In this document: positions 5,854 through 8,240 of the stretch, piece after piece
Layout of the letters: every line of letters starts with the position of its first letter
How positions within the stretch are numbered: position 1 is the first letter of the stretch
NCBI GenBank assembly: GCA_003663695.1
Contig: QMUB01000038.1
Location: 1-8,240, forward strand
Direction of reading: 5' to 3'
DNA from: Thermococci archaeon
Lineage (GTDB): Archaea; Methanobacteriota_B; Thermococci; Thermococcales; Thermococcaceae
DNA: 8,240 nt
Translations under genes and position numbers: made by a program
Notes under the pieces: generated by a model
Told to the model about the DNA's origin: nothing
Database searches by the model: none
The model's input: only the letters and a program-made list of their open reading frames with translations

Positions 5854-6129
5854 ATGGACAGGGTGAGGGCGCGCTTGAAAATCTACGGCAGGGTTCAGGG
5901 CGTCGGCTTTAGGTGGAGCATGCAGCGCGAAGCAAAAAAGCTGGGCTTGAGCGGATGGGTAAGAAACCTGCCTGATGGAACAGTGGAAGCCGTTATAGAA
6001 GGGGATGAGGAGAGAGTGGAAGCTTTGATAGGATGGGCTCATCAGGGCCCGCTCCTAGCCATGGTAAAAAAGGTGGAAGTGAAGTGGGAGGAGCCAAAGG
6101 GGGAGAAGGGATTCAGGGTAACCCACTGA
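5854..6129 (+). CDS. acyP: Acylphosphatase
   Basis: This small soluble enzyme of 91 residues hydrolyses the carboxyl-phosphate bond of acyl phosphates. It is a complete single-domain member, the same length as the crystallised P. horikoshii protein and very similar to it from memory. The catalytic signature is [11 protein letters not shown] (11-21), where Arg20 binds phosphate, and [12 protein letters not shown], where Asn38 orients the water. The C-terminus KGEKGF is also typical. I chose the ATG at 5854, with GGGGAG just upstream; a TTG at 5842 would add four residues inside that binding site. It follows hypF, whose N-terminal domain is of the same family, but a 297-base gap and a separate promoter argue against an operon. 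Its last 17 bases overlap the end of the convergent regulator gene. Confidence 0.95.
   Translation: MDRVRARLKIYGRVQGVGFRWSMQREAKKLGLSGWVRNLPDGTVEAVIEGDEERVEALIGWAHQGPLLAMVKKVEVKWEEPKGEKGFRVTH
6066..6071 (-). terminator. Oligo-T terminator candidate for the HTH-ACT gene, inside acyP
   Basis: Six A on the plus strand give T6 on the minus strand, 41 bases past the stop of the regulator gene. Because the two genes overlap at their ends, any terminator of the regulator must lie inside acyP. Confidence 0.3.
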
Positions 6130-6712
6130 CCTTTGCCCTCTCCAGCAAAACCCTTTTAGGGCAGTAGCGGACTTCACAATATGAGCAAACGAGATTCTCT
6201 TTTCTTTTCTCAGGCGTGTGAAGAATTAGTCGCTTGAAGCCCGGAATCTCCTTGATCCTGACAAAAACCTCCACGGGGATTGTTCCGTCTATTACCACAT
6301 ATGCCACGGGCTCCTCATGGGTTAAATTTTTGCTGAATATCTCCATTATGGGGATTTTGTTGCTCGATAGGAGAACCAATAGGGCAGATATTGCCGGGGC
6401 ATATAGCTCCTTTTCAAGTTCAAGCTCAAGGACTTCCCATCCCATTATAGGTGCGACGTTCACAAAGCTCGGGAAGGGCTGAAGCCTCTCGAAAATCAGC
6501 TTCAGGGGGGCGGTTTTCTCTATGTACTCTATAGTATGATACACGATCTTCCTGTTAACCCCGACAACCCTGGAAAGCTCGCTAATTGGAACTTCCGCGT
6601 TCCTTAGATATATTTTACCGTTTTTAACGCTCAAGCCATTCTCAAATAAAAACTCCGCGACCTTCCTCCTCGCAGGATAATTTTTAAAGTATTCTTCAAG
6701 TATGAGCATCAT
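6113..6712 (-). CDS. Predicted transcriptional regulator with HTH and ACT domains
   Basis: A 199-residue protein that resembles the archaeal group described as predicted regulators of amino acid metabolism containing an ACT domain (COG2150). Residues 14-66 form a helix-turn-helix-like unit ([13 protein letters not shown], then [26 protein letters not shown]). Residues 92-167 fit an ACT fold, with alternating strands and a helix around [15 protein letters not shown]; such domains often bind amino acids. The C-terminus adds CSYCEVRYC, with C176, C179 and C184, which could hold a metal or a redox-active thiol pair. The ligand and targets are unknown. I chose the ATG at 6712 because GAGGTG stands six bases upstream; a GTG at 6721 is part of that binding site. 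The gene is divergent from the TtuA-like gene and overlaps acyP by 17 bases at its 3' end. Confidence 0.75.
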   Translation of the reverse strand: MMLILEEYFKNYPARRKVAEFLFENGLSVKNGKIYLRNAEVPISELSRVVGVNRKIVYHTIEYIEKTAPLKLIFERLQPFPSFVNVAPIMGWEVLELELEKELYAPAISALLVLLSSNKIPIMEIFSKNLTHEEPVAYVVIDGTIPVEVFVRIKEIPGFKRLILHTPEKRKENLVCSYCEVRYCPKRVLLERAKVSGLP

Positions 6713-6749
6713 CTTTGCCACCTCTTATACAGATATGAGTAAGAATGGC

Positions 6750-6757
6750 TATTTAAG
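6750..6757 (-). promoter_or_regulatory. TATA box of the HTH-ACT regulator gene
   Basis: CTTAAATA on the minus strand, preceded by a purine-rich CGAAAGA. The predicted transcript start near 6727 leaves a leader of about 15 nt containing GAGGTG. Confidence 0.5.
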
Positions 6758-6770
6758 TCTTTCGATAAAG

Positions 6771-6779
6771 TCTTAAACA
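6771..6779 (+). promoter_or_regulatory. TATA box of the TtuA-like gene
   Basis: TCTTAAACA lies after GATAAAG, a possible BRE. The predicted start is near 6800, just at GGGTGA (6799-6804), which precedes the ATG at 6809. It is back to back with the regulator promoter, about 20 bases away. Confidence 0.45.
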
Positions 6780-6808
6780 TTTCGTCAATTCAGAGATAGG
6801 GTGAGAAT

Positions 6809-7714
6809 ATGAAGTGCAAGTTCTGCGAGAAGGAAGCGTACATAAGATTGCACTATCCAAAGATGCTCCTCTGTAAAGAGCACTTCATAGAATACTTCGA
6901 ACGAAAGGTCAGGCGCACGATAGAGAGATATAAGCTGCTAAAACCGGATGAGAAAATATTGGTCGTCATCAGCGGAGGAAAGGACTCGGCTGTAACAGCT
7001 TACGTCCTCAAAAAGCTCGGCTACAACATAGAGTGCCTCCACATAAACCTCGGCATAGGAAAGTATTCAGAAGAGAGCGAAGCCTATGCAAAAAGGCAGT
7101 GCGAGCTCATCGGGGCAAAGCTCCACATTGTTAGGGTTAGAGAACTCTTGGGAGCAGGGATAGGCGAGCTTAAGACACGCAGACCAACCTGCTCCTACTG
7201 TGGCATAACGAAACGCTACATCTTCAACCGTTTTGCCTATGAGAACGGCTTTGACGCTATAGCGACAGGACACAACCTTGACGACGAGGCTTCCTTCGTT
7301 TTCTCCAACATAATGCACTGGAACACGGATTATTTGGGCAAGCAGGGACCACTTTTACCAGGTGAAAGCAAGTTCGTGAAGAAGGTTAAACCATTATACG
7401 AGCTCACCGAGAGAGAAGTAGTTTACTATGCTCTAGCCCTCGGTCTGGAGTACATCATCCACGAGTGCCCGTACGCGAGAGGAGCCACGACAATAGAGTA
7501 CAAGGAAATCCTGAACGCCATGGAAGAGAAAAAGCCGGGCACAAAGATAAACTTCATAAAGGGCTTTTTGAGAAAGAAGCACCTCTTCGAACGCGAACTT
7601 AAGGAAGCCCCTCTTGGAGAGTGCAAAGTGTGTGGAATGCCCGCCCAGGGGGAGAAGTGCTCATTCTGCAGAGTTTGGGGGCTGGAGGAGCCTATAAACC
7701 TCCGAATAAAATAA
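6809..7714 (+). CDS. ttuA: TtuA-type tRNA 2-thiolation enzyme (TtuA/Ncs6/CTU1 family)
   Basis: This 301-residue cytoplasmic enzyme adenylates U54 (TtuA) or wobble U34 (Ncs6/CTU1) of tRNA and inserts sulfur, which in thermophiles stabilises the tRNA. An N-terminal zinc site comprises C3, C6, C22 and H25. The PP-loop ATPase motif SGGKDS is at 55-60, followed by GHNLDDEA at 154-161. C128, C131 (CSYC) and C220 match the three cysteines that hold a [4Fe-4S] cluster in TtuA. The C-terminal zinc site has C272, C275, C284 and C287. All metal-binding positions are present. Sequence alone does not cleanly separate U54 from U34 enzymes; the form resembles the structurally studied P. horikoshii TtuA, so I favour U54. 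GGTGA stands four bases before the ATG. It is divergent from the HTH-ACT regulator. Confidence 0.9.
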   Translation: MKCKFCEKEAYIRLHYPKMLLCKEHFIEYFERKVRRTIERYKLLKPDEKILVVISGGKDSAVTAYVLKKLGYNIECLHINLGIGKYSEESEAYAKRQCELIGAKLHIVRVRELLGAGIGELKTRRPTCSYCGITKRYIFNRFAYENGFDAIATGHNLDDEASFVFSNIMHWNTDYLGKQGPLLPGESKFVKKVKPLYELTEREVVYYALALGLEYIIHECPYARGATTIEYKEILNAMEEKKPGTKINFIKGFLRKKHLFERELKEAPLGECKVCGMPAQGEKCSFCRVWGLEEPINLRIK

Positions 7715-7723
7715 GTTTATTAG
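7715..7723 (+). promoter_or_regulatory. TATA box of the HAD hydrolase gene
   Basis: GTTTATTAG directly follows the stop of the TtuA-like gene. With a centre near 7718 it predicts a transcript start near 7744, giving a leader of about 10 nt with GGTGA (7746-7750) four bases before the ATG at 7755. The gene can therefore be expressed independently despite the 40-base gap. Confidence 0.5.
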
Positions 7724-7754
7724 TCATTATCCCATAACTTCCTCTGGTGATAGT

Positions 7755-8240
7755 ATGGTAAGGCTTGTGTCCTTCGATGTATGGAACACACTCATGGACA
7801 TTAACATCATGCTCGAAAACCTCGGAAAAGCCTTATCCTATCTCCTGAATATCCCGGAAAAGGATGCTATGGGTAAGGTTCTGGAAGCTAGAGAGGAAAT
7901 TAAAAGGATTAGGAAAGCTAGAGCCAGTAACCCCTCTAAAGCACTCGAAGAAAGCCAAAAGCTCCTTGCAAATAAACTTGAAGTGGACGTTGAAATCGTT
8001 AGGAGAGCTGCCGCTTTAGCAACTCTAAGCGTCGACGAAAGGATAGTCCTTTCAAAAGTTCCCGAAACACTTAAACGACTCAACGGAAGGTACATCGTAA
8101 TCACGACGGGTAACGTGATGTTCTGGCCCTCCTCCTACACGAGATTGCTCATGGAGAAGTTCGGGCTCGCGGAGCATATCACGAGGCAGTTTTATTCGGA
8201 TGAGATTGGAACATACAAACCGATGAAGGAAGCTTTTTTA
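7755..8240 (+). CDS. HAD-superfamily hydrolase, N-terminal part, cut by the window edge
   Basis: The first 162 residues are present and open to the last base. HAD motif I is VSFDVWNTLMD, with nucleophile Asp8. Motif II is IVITTGN, with Thr118. The motif III Lys probably lies in GTYKPMKEAF, at Lys155. Residues 16-100 form a helical C1 cap rich in charged residues, as in haloacid dehalogenase and phosphoglycolate phosphatase-like members. The residue two after the nucleophile is Trp10, where phosphatases have the Asp that acts as acid/base. The substrate cannot be named. Motif IV (acidic pair) lies outside the window. The start is well supported by GGTGA upstream. Confidence 0.88.
   Translation, partial: MVRLVSFDVWNTLMDINIMLENLGKALSYLLNIPEKDAMGKVLEAREEIKRIRKARASNPSKALEESQKLLANKLEVDVEIVRRAAALATLSVDERIVLSKVPETLKRLNGRYIVITTGNVMFWPSSYTRLLMEKFGLAEHITRQFYSDEIGTYKPMKEAFL

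Noticed and set aside
7838..8104. Minus-strand frame of 88 codons opposite the HAD gene
   Set aside because: The Ser/Leu-rich shadow has no motif. The plus-strand frame carries HAD motifs and a good ribosome binding site.

Overview
The window looks like chromosomal DNA of a hyperthermophilic euryarchaeon of the order Thermococcales (Pyrococcus, Thermococcus or Palaeococcus). The evidence is archaeal TATA/BRE promoters placed so that leaders are about 0-15 nt, GGTGA-type ribosome binding sites, a standalone acylphosphatase that closely resembles the Pyrococcus horikoshii enzyme as I remember it, and archaeal families such as DUF99, a TtuA-type tRNA thiolase and an HTH-ACT regulator. The genus cannot be settled from the sequence alone. 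Nothing suggests a plasmid, virus, CRISPR array or insertion sequence; this is mostly ordinary housekeeping DNA with some interesting control regions.

Layout. The left block is on the minus strand. Read in the direction of transcription it holds, from position 3080 down, cutA, a DUF99 protein and a polyprenol/phytol kinase-like membrane protein, packed as one operon with overlapping or nearly touching genes. These are followed by a TPR-repeat protein with its own apparently leaderless promoter, and then the first 101 codons of a membrane dipeptidase (peptidase M19) that runs off the left edge. The centre holds hypF (3244-5556, plus strand), the carbamoyltransferase for [NiFe]-hydrogenase maturation. 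A gap of about 300 bases without a convincing gene follows (5557-5853), then a standalone acylphosphatase. That gene meets an HTH-ACT regulator tail to tail, with a 17-base overlap. The regulator is transcribed away from a TtuA-like tRNA 2-thiolation enzyme (6809-7714), and the window ends inside a HAD-superfamily hydrolase.

How it fits together. The most informative signal is in the 163-base divergent region between cutA and hypF. A perfect match to the published binding consensus of SurR (GTTn3AACn5GTT), the Thermococcales regulator that switches between hydrogen and sulfur metabolism, lies directly upstream of the BRE/TATA of hypF. This is a position expected for activation. A partial AACn5GTT element lies on the cutA side, and a TTAGTT element occurs three times between them. 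This would tie hydrogenase maturation to the sulfur-responsive switch.

Other points worth attention are: two nested, mutually incompatible inverted repeats in the hypF-acylphosphatase gap; a C-terminal CX2CX4C cluster on the ACT regulator, which shares an upstream region with a probable Fe-S enzyme; and a HAD protein whose motif I carries Trp where phosphatases have the second Asp. I see no clearly undescribed multi-gene system here.
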